Source: Leuconostoc rapi
GTDB taxonomy: Bacteria > Bacillota > Bacilli > Lactobacillales > Lactobacillaceae
Length of the DNA: 64,000 nucleotides
Assembly (NCBI RefSeq): GCF_016908715.1
Contig: NZ_JAFBEK010000002.1
Coordinates: 186,001-250,000, forward strand
Direction: 5' to 3'
Each line of letters starts with the position of its first letter. Position 1 is the stretch's first letter. The notes below the pieces were generated by a model. The model worked only from the letters and a program-made list of their open reading frames with translations. It ran no database searches and was not told the origin of the DNA. The translations under genes and the position numbers were made by a program. Shown here piece by piece: positions 46,612 through 56,362 of the stretch.

Positions 46612-47943
46612 TCAAGACACATAACTTTTGATAAGTGTTTTGATGACATCAATATGTTGGTTATAATCCGCTAAGCGAATATTTTCATTTGGTGCATGAT
46701 CTTTTGTATTAGCGTAGCCAACACCAAGACTTGCAATTGGTGCTTTTAAAGCTTGATGAATGATCGCCATAGGTCCTGTACCTGGTGATGTTGGGATGAC
46801 AACAGGGGCGACATGATAATAATCAGCCGCAACATCTATGACACGTAAGATCTCTGGATCAGACATGTCACTACGATAACCAGGCTGCCCCAACGTCTTA
46901 GTGATGATAATGTCAGATAAACCTGCTGCTCGTAAGTGATCAGAGATACGTTGTAAGGTGAGGTCTGGGGACATATTGGGTACCAAACGTGATTCCAGTT
47001 TAGCTGTAGCCGTGGCAGGTAAAACAGTTTTAACACCAGTACCATTATAACCTGAGGTGATACCTTCTATGTTAATTGTTGGTTTAAAATATAGGGTTTC
47101 TTTAAGGTCATCACCATTTCGGTCAGAATAAAGAGGTGCTGTTAAACCATGTTGGGCGATAAGTGATTCTCTTGTCAGAGGTAACGCCTGTACAAGTGCT
47201 TTCTCACGATCGTTTGGTGCAATCACATCATCATAAAAATGTGGCACAGCGATATTGCCAAGTGAATCAAATAAGGTAGCAATAGCACGTGATAGTCGCA
47301 TTGGTGCGGAATCTACAACGGCAGCAAGAGATGAGTGTAGATCATTTGCTGCCGTTGTGACAGATAGGTCGAAAGTCACAATACCTTTATTCCCACCAAA
47401 TATTTCAATAACATCTTCGGCATTTTTACCGCCAGATTCCCAAATTACGAGATCAGCTTGTAACTGATCTTGATATTTAGCTAAATACTCTGTTAAATAA
47501 CGTGAGGCGGTTTCTTCTGATCCTTCAACAATGAAAGTGATGTTTATAGGTAGTTCTTGATTATTTTCAGATAAATATTCTGCGATAGCCGCTAATCTTG
47601 CGGTGAGATTACCCTTATCATCATCGACACCACGTCCGTACAATTTGCCATGATGCGTAGTCAAAGTCCAAGGATTAGATTGCCACAAATTTAGTGGTTC
47701 GGCTGGCTGTACATCATAATGGTTGTAAATAACCACTGTTTTTGCATTAGGCTTTTGGCTGAAAAATTTAGCTACAACAAAAGGTGCAAAATAAGTATCA
47801 TCATAGATTACTTGTGCGCCAAGTTGACGAAATGCATTTGCAATAAGGGTTGCAGTTTCTGGCAAGTTGGTTTCGAGTGCTGAGACACTAGGTATCGCAA
47901 CAAGCTGTTCCAGGAGTGTCATATATTGTTGACGAATATTCAT
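46612..47943 (-). CDS. M20-family metallopeptidase (dipeptidase-like)
   Basis: A 443-residue zinc peptidase: metal ligands in VIYNHYDVQPAEP and GRGVDDDKGN, catalytic region IVEGSEETASRYL, and the final HAPNENI histidine. It resembles M20 dipeptidases of lactic acid bacteria. Its position inside a methionine-transport operon suggests that it releases methionine from imported peptides or substrates delivered by one of the MetQ proteins; this is inference. Confidence 0.88.
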   Translation of the reverse strand: MNIRQQYMTLLEQLVAIPSVSALETNLPETATLIANAFRQLGAQVIYDDTYFAPFVVAKFFSQKPNAKTVVIYNHYDVQPAEPLNLWQSNPWTLTTHHGKLYGRGVDDDKGNLTARLAAIAEYLSENNQELPINITFIVEGSEETASRYLTEYLAKYQDQLQADLVIWESGGKNAEDVIEIFGGNKGIVTFDLSVTTAANDLHSSLAAVVDSAPMRLSRAIATLFDSLGNIAVPHFYDDVIAPNDREKALVQALPLTRESLIAQHGLTAPLYSDRNGDDLKETLYFKPTINIEGITSGYNGTGVKTVLPATATAKLESRLVPNMSPDLTLQRISDHLRAAGLSDIIITKTLGQPGYRSDMSDPEILRVIDVAADYYHVAPVVIPTSPGTGPMAIIHQALKAPIASLGVGYANTKDHAPNENIRLADYNQHIDVIKTLIKSYVS

Positions 47944-48013
47944 CAGATTTTCTCCTATAAAAGACGTTCGTTATGTACCTGCAAAATAAATTGCAGATTG
48001 ATCATTCATGTTG

Positions 48014-48859
48014 TTATTTTTTATAATCCCAAACAGTAATTTGGGCTGTACCATAAAACTTTTTAACAAGTGATTTTGTTTTGTCTGTTTGTAATGACTT
48101 AACAACGTCTTTATAAACTTGCTTATCTTTGTCTTTTTTGTTGGCCGCAATAAAGTTAAAGTATTGTTGAGAATCCTTATTTAACTTTTCAACGTAAATA
48201 GCTGAGTCGACATCTATTTTAGCTGATTTGGCGAAGTTCGTGTTAATAACAGAAGCACTTATAGTTGGGTCTTTCAAAGAAGAAGCTGTTTGTGAGGCAT
48301 CAACAGGCGTCACTTTCAAGTTCTTAGGGTTAGATGTAATATCTTTTGGTGTGGCCTTAGTGGTGTCCTTAACTTTAATTAGACCTGCTTCAGCCAAAAG
48401 GTGAATACCACGGTTTTCGTTAGTTGGATCATTTGAAACTGTGATTTGATCACCAGATTTTATATCAGACACGTTTTTGTATTTGTCAGAATAGATACGC
48501 AATGGTGTGGTCCAAGTGTCACCAATAGAAACAATGTCTGTTTTGTATTGGTTATTCCAGTTATCAAGGAATGGATAGTTTTGGAAAGCATTTAAATCAA
48601 TATCCCCTGATGATAAGGCTTTGTTTGGTTGTAGGTAATCAGTAAACTTTTTTGTTTTTAATGTGATACCATACTTGTCTTTGGCAGTCTTTATAACTGA
48701 CTTCCAAATTTCGTCTTCATTTTTATCACCCGCCATCACACCAATTGTAACTGTTTTATCAGCTGCTTTGTTGCCTTGGTGACCAAAAATCGTATAGGCG
48801 CCTGCAGCAATGACAACAACAGCAACACCTGCGATAATCCAATTTGTTTTTTTACTCAT
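48014..48859 (-). CDS. metQ: MetQ-family substrate-binding protein, copy 2 (membrane anchored)
   Basis: A 281-residue NlpA/MetQ protein: KTVTIGVMAGDKNEDEIWK, DYLQPNKALSSGDIDLNAFQNYPFLD and SIGDTWTTPLRIYS. The N-terminal helix (TNWIIAGVAVVVIAAGAYTIFG) has no lipobox cysteine, so the protein is probably held by an uncleaved transmembrane anchor. About half of the positions match the neighbour copy. Ligand may be methionine or a methionine-containing dipeptide. Confidence 0.9.
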   Translation of the reverse strand: MSKKTNWIIAGVAVVVIAAGAYTIFGHQGNKAADKTVTIGVMAGDKNEDEIWKSVIKTAKDKYGITLKTKKFTDYLQPNKALSSGDIDLNAFQNYPFLDNWNNQYKTDIVSIGDTWTTPLRIYSDKYKNVSDIKSGDQITVSNDPTNENRGIHLLAEAGLIKVKDTTKATPKDITSNPKNLKVTPVDASQTASSLKDPTISASVINTNFAKSAKIDVDSAIYVEKLNKDSQQYFNFIAANKKDKDKQVYKDVVKSLQTDKTKSLVKKFYGTAQITVWDYKK

Positions 48860-48900
48860 AACTTGATTCCTTTCAAATTAACGATATGACTTATACGTTA

Positions 48901-49752
48901 TTACTTACTAAAATCTTTACCCCAAGCGGCTAACTCAACACCATCATAGGCTTTGTTGATTGCATCTTTTGTGGCTTGTGTTTGATATGCCTTAACAACA
49001 TTTTTCAAGTTAGTTTTGTTCTTATCTTTTTGTTGGGCAGCAATAATATTTACCCATTGGTGAGAATCCTTGTTAATCGGTTCAACAAAGATAGCCTTTT
49101 TATAGTCTAATCCAGCAGTATCAGCGTAAGTACCGTTAACAACAGCGCCTTGTACATCACTCAATGAACGGGCTGTTTGATCAGCAGCTAATTCTTTGAT
49201 TTTTAAGTCTTTCGGGTTTTTTGTAATATCTTTAACGGTGGCTGTCGTCAAGCCTGGTTTGAGATCAATTAGACCGGCTGCTTTCAAAACGTAAAGCGAA
49301 CGGCTTTCGTTTGAAGCATCGTTTGGTACAGAAATCGTGTCACCAGACTTGTAGTCTGATATTTTTTTGTAAGTATTTGAATACAAACGGATTGGTGAAA
49401 TCACAGTGTCACCAATAGCGACAATTTTGTCACCTGTAGATTTGTTAGACGCATCAAGGAAAGCGTAATGCTGAAAGGCATTAATATCAATATCCCCAGC
49501 AGCTAACGCCTTGTTAGGTTGATTATAGTCTGAGAACTGTTTGAATTTTAAGGTAATACCATATTTGTCTTTAGCTGTTTTAGCCACTGTATCCCAGATG
49601 GCTGTGTCTTGCTTAGAGCCAGACATAATACCTACCTTAACGACCTTACTATCTGTTTTTGATTCTGACTTGTGTCCAAAACTGGCATAACTAATACCAC
49701 CAATGACAACGACAGCAGCGCCGCCAATAAGCCATCCTGTTAATTTACTCAT
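48901..49752 (-). CDS. metQ: MetQ-family substrate-binding protein, copy 1 (membrane anchored)
   Basis: A 283-residue paralogue and first gene of the operon. Motifs KVVKVGIMSGSKQDTAIWD, DYNQPNKALAAGDIDINAFQHYAFLD and AIGDTVISPIRLYS are typical of MetQ. The N-terminal helix (TGWLIGGAAVVVIGGISYASFG) again lacks a lipobox cysteine. It follows the T-box leader. Confidence 0.9.
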   Translation of the reverse strand: MSKLTGWLIGGAAVVVIGGISYASFGHKSESKTDSKVVKVGIMSGSKQDTAIWDTVAKTAKDKYGITLKFKQFSDYNQPNKALAAGDIDINAFQHYAFLDASNKSTGDKIVAIGDTVISPIRLYSNTYKKISDYKSGDTISVPNDASNESRSLYVLKAAGLIDLKPGLTTATVKDITKNPKDLKIKELAADQTARSLSDVQGAVVNGTYADTAGLDYKKAIFVEPINKDSHQWVNIIAAQQKDKNKTNLKNVVKAYQTQATKDAINKAYDGVELAAWGKDFSK

Positions 49753-49843
49753 GATTTATTCTCCCAAATTTTCTTCTGTGAAGTGTCAATGATTTTAGAA
49801 AAAACGTGTGAAAAGTGGCGCGTGACTAGTGCATTATTTGGTC

Positions 49844-50150
49844 AAAAAAGCCGCTTCTGTACACTTAAATACAGAAGCGGCTAAAAAAGCGCGTTACCAT
49901 TCTGAGTTGTAAGTTATCATTACCAATAACTTGCTCACTAACCATCAGATATCGGGAAATGACCCTAGTCGAATGGTGTGCCCAGTAACGAGGGCCAAAC
50001 CGTTGTTAACTAAATGGTAAACCAATTCGTTAACACCAATCACAGGTCATTTTCACAATCTCACGCATGCTAATTTTCATCAACCATTAGCTTTCTAGGT
50101 TTTGCTTAATTGTTACTTTTCTGTTCAACTTGTTTATTCTAAAATCGTTA
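49844..50150 (-). promoter_or_regulatory. T-box riboswitch, probably methionine-specific
   Basis: The T-box core TGGTAACGCG lies at 49890-49899, just ahead of a terminator with arms AGCCGCTTCTGT/ACAGAAGCGGCT and TTTTTT (49844-49882). Upstream are the long stem I segments. A candidate specifier ATG in the context GAAAATGACC is at 50048-50050 and fits the Met genes. Uncharged tRNA-Met would allow read-through. Confidence 0.88.
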
Positions 50151-50156
50151 ATATTT

Positions 50157-50185
50157 ATAATACCTACAAGCTGAACATTTGTCAA
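50157..50185 (-). promoter_or_regulatory. Promoter of the met T-box operon
   Basis: Minus strand TTGACA (50180-50185), 17-base spacer, TATTAT (50157-50162). The -35 box overlaps the end of the upstream DUF1275 gene. Confidence 0.8.
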
Positions 50186-50856
50186 CTATTTTCTTCTGAA
50201 TGATCAAAAAGTAGAAAAAATATACCGAGTAAAATGATAACTGAACCAATTAAAGTTGTTTGTCCAAGATATGTTGCTAAAAATGCTGACAGGAAAGCAC
50301 CAATCAGGAACGCTAAAATAATGACTGAGAATAATCTCACATTTTTTAGTGCTGTAGGATTTTTTGTGTAATAGTATTGCACTAAATTAACACCGACATT
50401 TCGTAAATTACCCGTTGACATGACGCTTGTAAATGGCAAACCACGTACTCTAGGAAAGGCGTCTAATTGAATAGCTAGGAAAAAGGAAATTAACGTGATG
50501 AAAACGGTACTTGATATATGATCGTTAATAGCAATGATGATGCTAATACCTATGATTTCAACTAGCAAACTATGCTGTTTACTGGATAGTTTTTTTTCCG
50601 TCAATCGATGCCTAATAATGCCATTGAATGCGGCGCCTAGTAGGAAAAATAAAATAGGCATAAAAAAACTTAAAGAACCATTGAAATCTTTTCTAGCAAG
50701 CGCAATACCTGCTTGAATAATATTACCTGTTTGTAAACTGGCAAATCGCTCAGCATGATAGTGGAAGGTATAGGCATCAACGAATCCAGAATTAGTTGCT
50801 AATAACAAAGCAATTTTCAGTCGTTCGTCAGTTGGGTGTTTGGCATGTTCGGGCAT
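50182..50856 (-). CDS. YoaK/DUF1275 family membrane protein
   Basis: A 224-residue protein with six hydrophobic segments and the family motifs SGFVDAYTFHYHAERFASLQTGNII and LPFTSVMSTGNLRNVG. Family members are small integral membrane proteins of unknown function. Divergent from the DUF2207 gene; no terminator is seen before the met promoter. Confidence 0.85.
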   Translation of the reverse strand: MPEHAKHPTDERLKIALLLATNSGFVDAYTFHYHAERFASLQTGNIIQAGIALARKDFNGSLSFFMPILFFLLGAAFNGIIRHRLTEKKLSSKQHSLLVEIIGISIIIAINDHISSTVFITLISFFLAIQLDAFPRVRGLPFTSVMSTGNLRNVGVNLVQYYYTKNPTALKNVRLFSVIILAFLIGAFLSAFLATYLGQTTLIGSVIILLGIFFLLFDHSEENS

Positions 50857-51036
50857 AATCGATGTGTTAACAAGATGGTATCAATCGTGATAACATCTTG
50901 TTATTCCTTTCCAAATGAAATGAATTTCTGGTATGTACGTGTGAACGGTAACAAATGTGGTTAGTTTGTGTCATCATTGGTTTTAAAAGATAATTTTGAT
51001 ATACTTTTGTATAACATGGACAATGAGAGGGAGAAA

Positions 51037-52881
51037 ATGAAAACCATAGCAAAATTGACAATGGCTGTATTGTTTAGTTTGTTAGTTGGCATAAAAGTTG
51101 TGCAAGCAGACTATCATATTACCAATTATCAACAACAAGTGCAAATTGGTCAAGACGGGACCGCTAAAATTGATAAAACCGTGACATATAAATTTGATGA
51201 TGACATGAATGGTGTGTACCTTAAAGAAAAGCTCATGCGTTCCAATAGTGGTGGTCAACCGTATCAATGGGGTGGTATGCAATCAGTGGTCATCTCAAAA
51301 AATGGTGGTCAATTTCAATCAGTAGCTGTACACAAAAACGGTTCAGACATTGGTTATGTCGAATCAAAAACAGACACACATGTGCAAGAAAAAGTTTATT
51401 ATCCGATTAAGGCACATGACAAAATAATTGTAAAATATACTTACCAACTGAAAAATATTGTTATCAATTGGGACGATGTCGCTGAAATTAATTGGCTCAT
51501 CATTGACGATTGGGATCGGCCACTCAAGCAGATTAAGATTGTTGTGTCGCTGCCACAAAAACCAGCGAAAACACTTAAAGGTTGGGTTCATAGTGGCGCG
51601 AAAGGTCAGATTGATGTCGATAAGGAAAATGCTCGCCTTGTCATCACTGCATTTGATGTGAAAGCAAATGAAAAACTAGAATTGCGGGCATATTTTGATA
51701 AGGCGCAAACACCTGCAAACACTAATATACAAGCGGGTCAACGTGCTAAAACAATTTCTCAAACTGAAGCTCAAAAAGCAATTAAGCATAATCAAAAATT
51801 ACGTCTCATTGCTATTTTTGGATTTATTATCATACCAGTTATTGTTTTAGGAATGGTCATCTTGACATTATGGGACGTGTTTCATATTAGAGCAAAGTTA
51901 CGCCGAGCAAAACAACGGAGTGGCGTTGATCAAACAGCTGTGCATATTTATGAATTACCAAATGATCTTGGTCCAGCAATTATTAATGATAGAATTCAAC
52001 AACGAGCAGAAATGCCGCAAGTTATTGTAGCGACTTTGATGGATTTGATTGCGCGTCGAAAAATTACGATCACCTATCAAGACGTGCGTGATGTGGATCA
52101 GGCACTTTACCAGGTTATTAATGAAGATAACTTGGCTGATTTTGAAATGAGTTTTATGACGATGATTTTTGGTAAAAAACGAGAACCAGTACATCAAGAT
52201 GATTTTCAAAAACCAGAATCACGCGTCTCGAGACGTATTCGCCAAAAGATAGGACAATTCCAACGTGATGTGGCTGACGAGTCGATCAAAAAAACAATTA
52301 TTGATGCGCGTACGACGCGGAAAATGACGCATGACAAAATTGCGATCTTGAGCGTATTGTCATTTATTAGTGTTAGTGCAATGATTGCTTTAATTGTGAT
52401 GGCAAATTACAGCGATATTTGGCAATTGTGGCTTGTATCAGGTGCGATACTGGTTTTGAGTAGTGCGAGCTTAGTGATGTTAGGTATACAATCCACGACA
52501 TTTTTTACAGAGCCTGATGGTTTTGTAGAAAAGTGGCAATGGGCTGGTTTTGCGTCAATGTTACACGATATTGCTAAACTAAATGATAAGACTGTATTAG
52601 ATGTCCAGTTGTGGGATAAACTATTAGCATACGCTGTGATTTTTGGTGAAGCAAAAACAGTAGCTAAAACACTCAAAGTTTGGGCAAATGATATGAATAT
52701 ATCGACAACGTCTTTGCCTGTCTATATGATTTATAGTAGTTTTGGTATGAACTGGTCGTCTAATTTGACGAGTCATATCCAAACAGATGTGAGTTTTGAT
52801 AGTAATGTGTCAGGCTCAGGTGGTAGTTTTTCAGGTGGTTATTCCGGCGGTGGCGGTGGTGGCGGCGGTGGTGCTTTTTAG
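51037..52881 (+). CDS. DUF2207 membrane protein with Gly-rich C-terminus
   Basis: A 614-residue protein: signal peptide (about 1-24, cleaved near VVQA-DYH), extracellular beta-rich DUF2207 domain (about 25-235, DYHITNYQQQVQIGQDGTAKI), one helix (about 255-280), a cytoplasmic part, two further helices (about 430-480) and a C-terminal tail FSGGYSGGGGGGGGGAF. Function unknown. The ATG at 51037 has GAGAGGGAG directly upstream; the frame open to 50968 lacks a site. Confidence 0.85.
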   Translation: MKTIAKLTMAVLFSLLVGIKVVQADYHITNYQQQVQIGQDGTAKIDKTVTYKFDDDMNGVYLKEKLMRSNSGGQPYQWGGMQSVVISKNGGQFQSVAVHKNGSDIGYVESKTDTHVQEKVYYPIKAHDKIIVKYTYQLKNIVINWDDVAEINWLIIDDWDRPLKQIKIVVSLPQKPAKTLKGWVHSGAKGQIDVDKENARLVITAFDVKANEKLELRAYFDKAQTPANTNIQAGQRAKTISQTEAQKAIKHNQKLRLIAIFGFIIIPVIVLGMVILTLWDVFHIRAKLRRAKQRSGVDQTAVHIYELPNDLGPAIINDRIQQRAEMPQVIVATLMDLIARRKITITYQDVRDVDQALYQVINEDNLADFEMSFMTMIFGKKREPVHQDDFQKPESRVSRRIRQKIGQFQRDVADESIKKTIIDARTTRKMTHDKIAILSVLSFISVSAMIALIVMANYSDIWQLWLVSGAILVLSSASLVMLGIQSTTFFTEPDGFVEKWQWAGFASMLHDIAKLNDKTVLDVQLWDKLLAYAVIFGEAKTVAKTLKVWANDMNISTTSLPVYMIYSSFGMNWSSNLTSHIQTDVSFDSNVSGSGGSFSGGYSGGGGGGGGGAF

Positions 52882-52916
52882 GGGTGTTAAAGTGATCATT
52901 TATTTTCTGCAAAACC

Positions 52917-52945
52917 TTGCACCGAAACAACTGCTTTGGTACAAT
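52917..52945 (+). promoter_or_regulatory. Promoter of the P-type ATPase leader
   Basis: TTGCAC (52917-52922), 17-base spacer, TACAAT (52940-52945), leading to a long structured leader. Confidence 0.65.
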
Positions 52946-52957
52946 TGACTTATGATA

Positions 52958-53122
52958 ATTCCTGAGGGAGTAACTGGCGGATTTTCCGCGATAATACCGT
53001 CAAAGCAAGCAAATCAATTTTGCTTATATCGAACGAGACTAGTTCCGGTACTATCTTAAATGGTGAGACTCATGTAAATGGCTAGCGTAAATTCGTTTAG
53101 TTGCTATTTACATGAGTTTTTT
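52958..53122 (+). promoter_or_regulatory. yybP-ykoY-like (Mn2+) riboswitch
   Basis: CTGAGGGAGTAACTGG at the 5' side and GTGAGACTCA at the 3' side resemble the conserved elements of the yybP-ykoY manganese riboswitch. A terminator (CTCATGTAAAT at 53069-53079 with ATTTACATGAG at 53106-53116, then TTTTTT) shares its 5' arm with the closing helix (TGAG/CTCA), so metal binding would block termination and turn the ATPase on. Confidence 0.7.
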
Positions 53123-53171
53123 GTTTGAAGTGAAACTTAAGGTATAAACGCTTTAGCGTAGGAGGAAAAAT

Positions 53172-55835
53172 ATGGCAGAACAGCCATTGTATAATCAAGA
53201 TGTCAAACAGGTACTCTCTCAATTGCGAACAAATGGGGAAACTGGGCTAACGCAGTCTGAGGCAACCAAACGTTTAAATGATGACGGCCCTAACCAGTTG
53301 AAAGAAGCAGAATCAACCACGCTTTTTCAAAAATTCATCAACCAATTTAAAGATTTTATGATTGCTATTTTATTGGTAGCGGCTGTTGTGGCGGCTTTTA
53401 CTGGTGAACTTGTTGATGCCATCTTCATCTTAGCTATTGTGATCATCAATGCCGTGTTTGGTGTTTTTCAGGAAGCAAAAGCAGAAGATGCCATTAACGC
53501 TTTGAAAGAGATGTCTACGCCAAATGCAAATGTCATCCGTGATAGCAAAGAAATGTCTGTTAAATCAACAGAGTTAGTTGCTGGAGACCTTGTACGTTTA
53601 GAGGCAGGTGACATTGTTCCGGCCGATTTACGTTTTATTGAGTCTGCCTCTTTGCAGATAGAAGAGGCTTCATTAACTGGTGAGTCAGTACCAGTCGACA
53701 AAGTAGCAACGACATTAACTGATTCTGATTTGCCATTAGGTGATCGTAAGAACCTTGGATTTATGAACACCAATGTGACTTATGGTCGTGGTGTTGGTAT
53801 TGTGATAAGCACTGGTATGGCTACTGAAATTGGACATATTGCTGGCATGCTTGAGTCAGCAGATGAAACTAAAACGCCTCTGCAAGAAAACTTGATTCGA
53901 TTGGGTCGTGTATTAACATATCTTATTTTGATTATTGCTGCCATAACGTTCGTCGTTGGTCTAGTGCGTGGCAAAGAAACAATTATCGATATGCTTTTGA
54001 CATCAATTTCACTTGCTGTTGCAGCTATTCCAGAAGGATTGCCCGCCATTGTTACGATTACATTAGCACTAGGCACAACACGTATGGCATCACGAAACGC
54101 TTTAATACGAAAATTACCTGCTGTGGAGACGTTAGGCTCAACAGATATTATTGGATCTGATAAAACTGGTACATTAACACAAAACAAAATGACAGTTGAA
54201 AAAGTTGTTGTCAATGCTGAGGTATCTGATGCGACAACAATTAAAGACTTTTCAGGCACATATGGTCGTTTAGCAGATATTTTAGCGTTAAACAATGATA
54301 CCAAACGTACAGAAAACGGGTATGTTGGTGATCCAACTGAAACAGCCTTAATTGCTTTTAATGAAAGCCATCATCGTAATATTGATCAGTTGTTTCAGGA
54401 AATGCCACGTTTGGCCGAAATACCATTTGATTCTGAACGAAAATTGATGTCAACTGTCCACCCAGCGCCTAATGGCCATATTGTAACCGTTAAAGGTGCG
54501 CCGGACGAACTACTCAAGCGGGCCACAAAGATTGAAATGGCTGGTGAAGTCGTTGAATTGTCCGATGATATACGCGCTAAGCTTTTGGCAATCAATTCAG
54601 AATTAGCTACTCAAGCTTTACGTGTTCTTGGCTTCGCCTATAAGACGTTAGATGCAGTACCAGAAGACATGATTTCTGAAGTCGTAGAAAGCAATCTTGT
54701 GTTTACAGGATTTGTGGGTCTGATCGATCCAGAACGACCAGAGGTTGCTCGTGCCGTTGCTGAAGCTAAAACTGCAGGTATTCGTTCAATGATGATCACA
54801 GGTGACCACCGCGATACGGCAGCAGCCATTGCAATTCGTTTGGGCATCTTAGATGAAAAAGATAAAGATACAGCTGTGATTTCTGGTTCTGATTTAGATG
54901 CCATGACCGAAGAAGATTTTGCTGAAAATGTCAACAAGTATAGTGTTTATGCACGTGTAGCACCAGAACATAAAGTTAAAATTGTGCGTGCATGGCAAAA
55001 GAAAGGCAAAGTCGTTGCGATGACTGGCGACGGGGTTAATGATGCCCCAGCCCTAAAGACTGCTGATATTGGTATTGCTATGGGTATCACAGGAACAGAA
55101 GTCTCAAAGGGCGCATCAGATATGGTGTTAGCAGATGATAACTTTGCGACAATTGTTCATGCTGTTGAAGAAGGCCGTAAGGTCTTTGCCAATATTCAAA
55201 AAGCCTTACAGTACCTATTAGCTTCTAACTTGGCTGAGGTTATTTCTATCTTTGTCATGACATTATTGGGTTGGAATATTTTGGCACCTATTATGATTTT
55301 ATGGATTAACCTAGTGACTGACACATTACCGGCCATTGCTTTAGGTGTTGAGCCAGCCCAAAAAGATGTGATGACTCAGCGCCCTAGAGGTCGAGGTGCA
55401 AGCTTCTTGTCTGGTGGTGTTGGCGCAGCAATCATTTGGCAGGGTATTTTACAAGCAGTCATTGTCTTATCTGTTTATGGCTTTGCTTTGGCGTATCCGG
55501 TACACGCAGCCGAATTTGAAGCACATCGTGATGCATTAACAATGTCATTTATGACACTTGGATTGATGCAGATGTTCAACGCTATTAACGTGAAGTCAGT
55601 TTATGGGTCAATGTTTGGCCCACAAGCTTTCCAAAACAAACTATTTAATTGGGCGCTATTAGGCTCATTAGTAGTTATGGCAGCAGTTGTTGTTATTCCT
55701 GCACTAAACCCCATATTCCACGTTTCTCACTTAGATGGTTACCAATGGGCAATTGTATTATGCGCAGGTATTAGTATCATTGTTATTGTAGAGATTGTTA
55801 AGTTGATACAACGTAAAATTTTTAATAAAGGATAA
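53172..55835 (+). CDS. P-type cation ATPase (PMCA/SERCA branch), likely Mn2+/Ca2+ exporter
   Basis: An 887-residue P2-type ATPase with ten predicted helices: TGES in EASLTGESVPVDK, PEGLPA in helix 4, phosphorylation site DKTGT (330-334), KGAPDELL, MITGDHRDT and TGDGVNDAPAL. It pumps divalent cations out of the cytoplasm. The ion is not decided by sequence alone, but the riboswitch points to manganese, as for YoaB of Lactococcus. AGGAGGAAAA precedes the ATG. Confidence 0.9.
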   Translation: MAEQPLYNQDVKQVLSQLRTNGETGLTQSEATKRLNDDGPNQLKEAESTTLFQKFINQFKDFMIAILLVAAVVAAFTGELVDAIFILAIVIINAVFGVFQEAKAEDAINALKEMSTPNANVIRDSKEMSVKSTELVAGDLVRLEAGDIVPADLRFIESASLQIEEASLTGESVPVDKVATTLTDSDLPLGDRKNLGFMNTNVTYGRGVGIVISTGMATEIGHIAGMLESADETKTPLQENLIRLGRVLTYLILIIAAITFVVGLVRGKETIIDMLLTSISLAVAAIPEGLPAIVTITLALGTTRMASRNALIRKLPAVETLGSTDIIGSDKTGTLTQNKMTVEKVVVNAEVSDATTIKDFSGTYGRLADILALNNDTKRTENGYVGDPTETALIAFNESHHRNIDQLFQEMPRLAEIPFDSERKLMSTVHPAPNGHIVTVKGAPDELLKRATKIEMAGEVVELSDDIRAKLLAINSELATQALRVLGFAYKTLDAVPEDMISEVVESNLVFTGFVGLIDPERPEVARAVAEAKTAGIRSMMITGDHRDTAAAIAIRLGILDEKDKDTAVISGSDLDAMTEEDFAENVNKYSVYARVAPEHKVKIVRAWQKKGKVVAMTGDGVNDAPALKTADIGIAMGITGTEVSKGASDMVLADDNFATIVHAVEEGRKVFANIQKALQYLLASNLAEVISIFVMTLLGWNILAPIMILWINLVTDTLPAIALGVEPAQKDVMTQRPRGRGASFLSGGVGAAIIWQGILQAVIVLSVYGFALAYPVHAAEFEAHRDALTMSFMTLGLMQMFNAINVKSVYGSMFGPQAFQNKLFNWALLGSLVVMAAVVVIPALNPIFHVSHLDGYQWAIVLCAGISIIVIVEIVKLIQRKIFNKG

Positions 55836-55842
55836 TAGGACA

Positions 55843-56286
55843 TTGGCAAAATTTAATCCAAAACAAGCACAAATATATATTCAAACTTTACAAAATGTGT
55901 TAACAAACACAGAAGAAACAGCAGAACGTGTGACGCCATTTTTCACAAAACTTGATGACGCCAAGCAGGCAGATAAGATTTCGGATATTCCAACTGCGGA
56001 ATTTGCTGAAATTAAAGCAGAATTCGAAGATACTGTGGAAAACTACAAGCAAAATGCCGCACAACTAAATACTGCGTCAGCACCAATTCGTCTACTGGGC
56101 ATTCATAAATCATTGGTATCAGCTTACCAAAACTATGCTGAAGCGACAGCTTTGATGGCAGATGCCGTTGTTGTTGCAAATCACGCCATTGATAACGATA
56201 AGTATGAAAAATCAGAGAACGATCAAGCGATTTATCTTGAAAAGATACACGCTGCTGTTTCAAAGATTATGACTACTAGCATGTAA
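55843..56286 (+). CDS. Hypothetical helical protein
   Basis: A 147-residue soluble, helical protein with heptad pattern (NPKQAQIYIQTLQNVLTNTEE). It starts with TTG seven bases behind the ATPase stop, with AATAGGA as ribosome site, so it is in the same transcript. I do not recognise a family. A terminator follows. Confidence 0.65.
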   Translation: MAKFNPKQAQIYIQTLQNVLTNTEETAERVTPFFTKLDDAKQADKISDIPTAEFAEIKAEFEDTVENYKQNAAQLNTASAPIRLLGIHKSLVSAYQNYAEATALMADAVVVANHAIDNDKYEKSENDQAIYLEKIHAAVSKIMTTSM

Positions 56287-56305
56287 TTGTAGTTACAACT
56301 CAAAA

Positions 56306-56344
56306 AGCCAGAAACCGATTAGTTATCGGTTTCTGGCTTTTTAT
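56306..56344. terminator. Bidirectional terminator
   Basis: AAAGCCAGAAACCGAT and ATCGGTTTCTGGCTTTTT arms around TAGTT, between the hypothetical gene and the convergent Fur-family gene. Confidence 0.9.
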
Positions 56345-56362
56345 GTGCATTGATAATTTAAG

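Noticed and set aside
53780-54304. Minus-strand frame opposite the P-type ATPase
   Set aside because: Shadow of conserved ATPase codons; no promoter or ribosome site.
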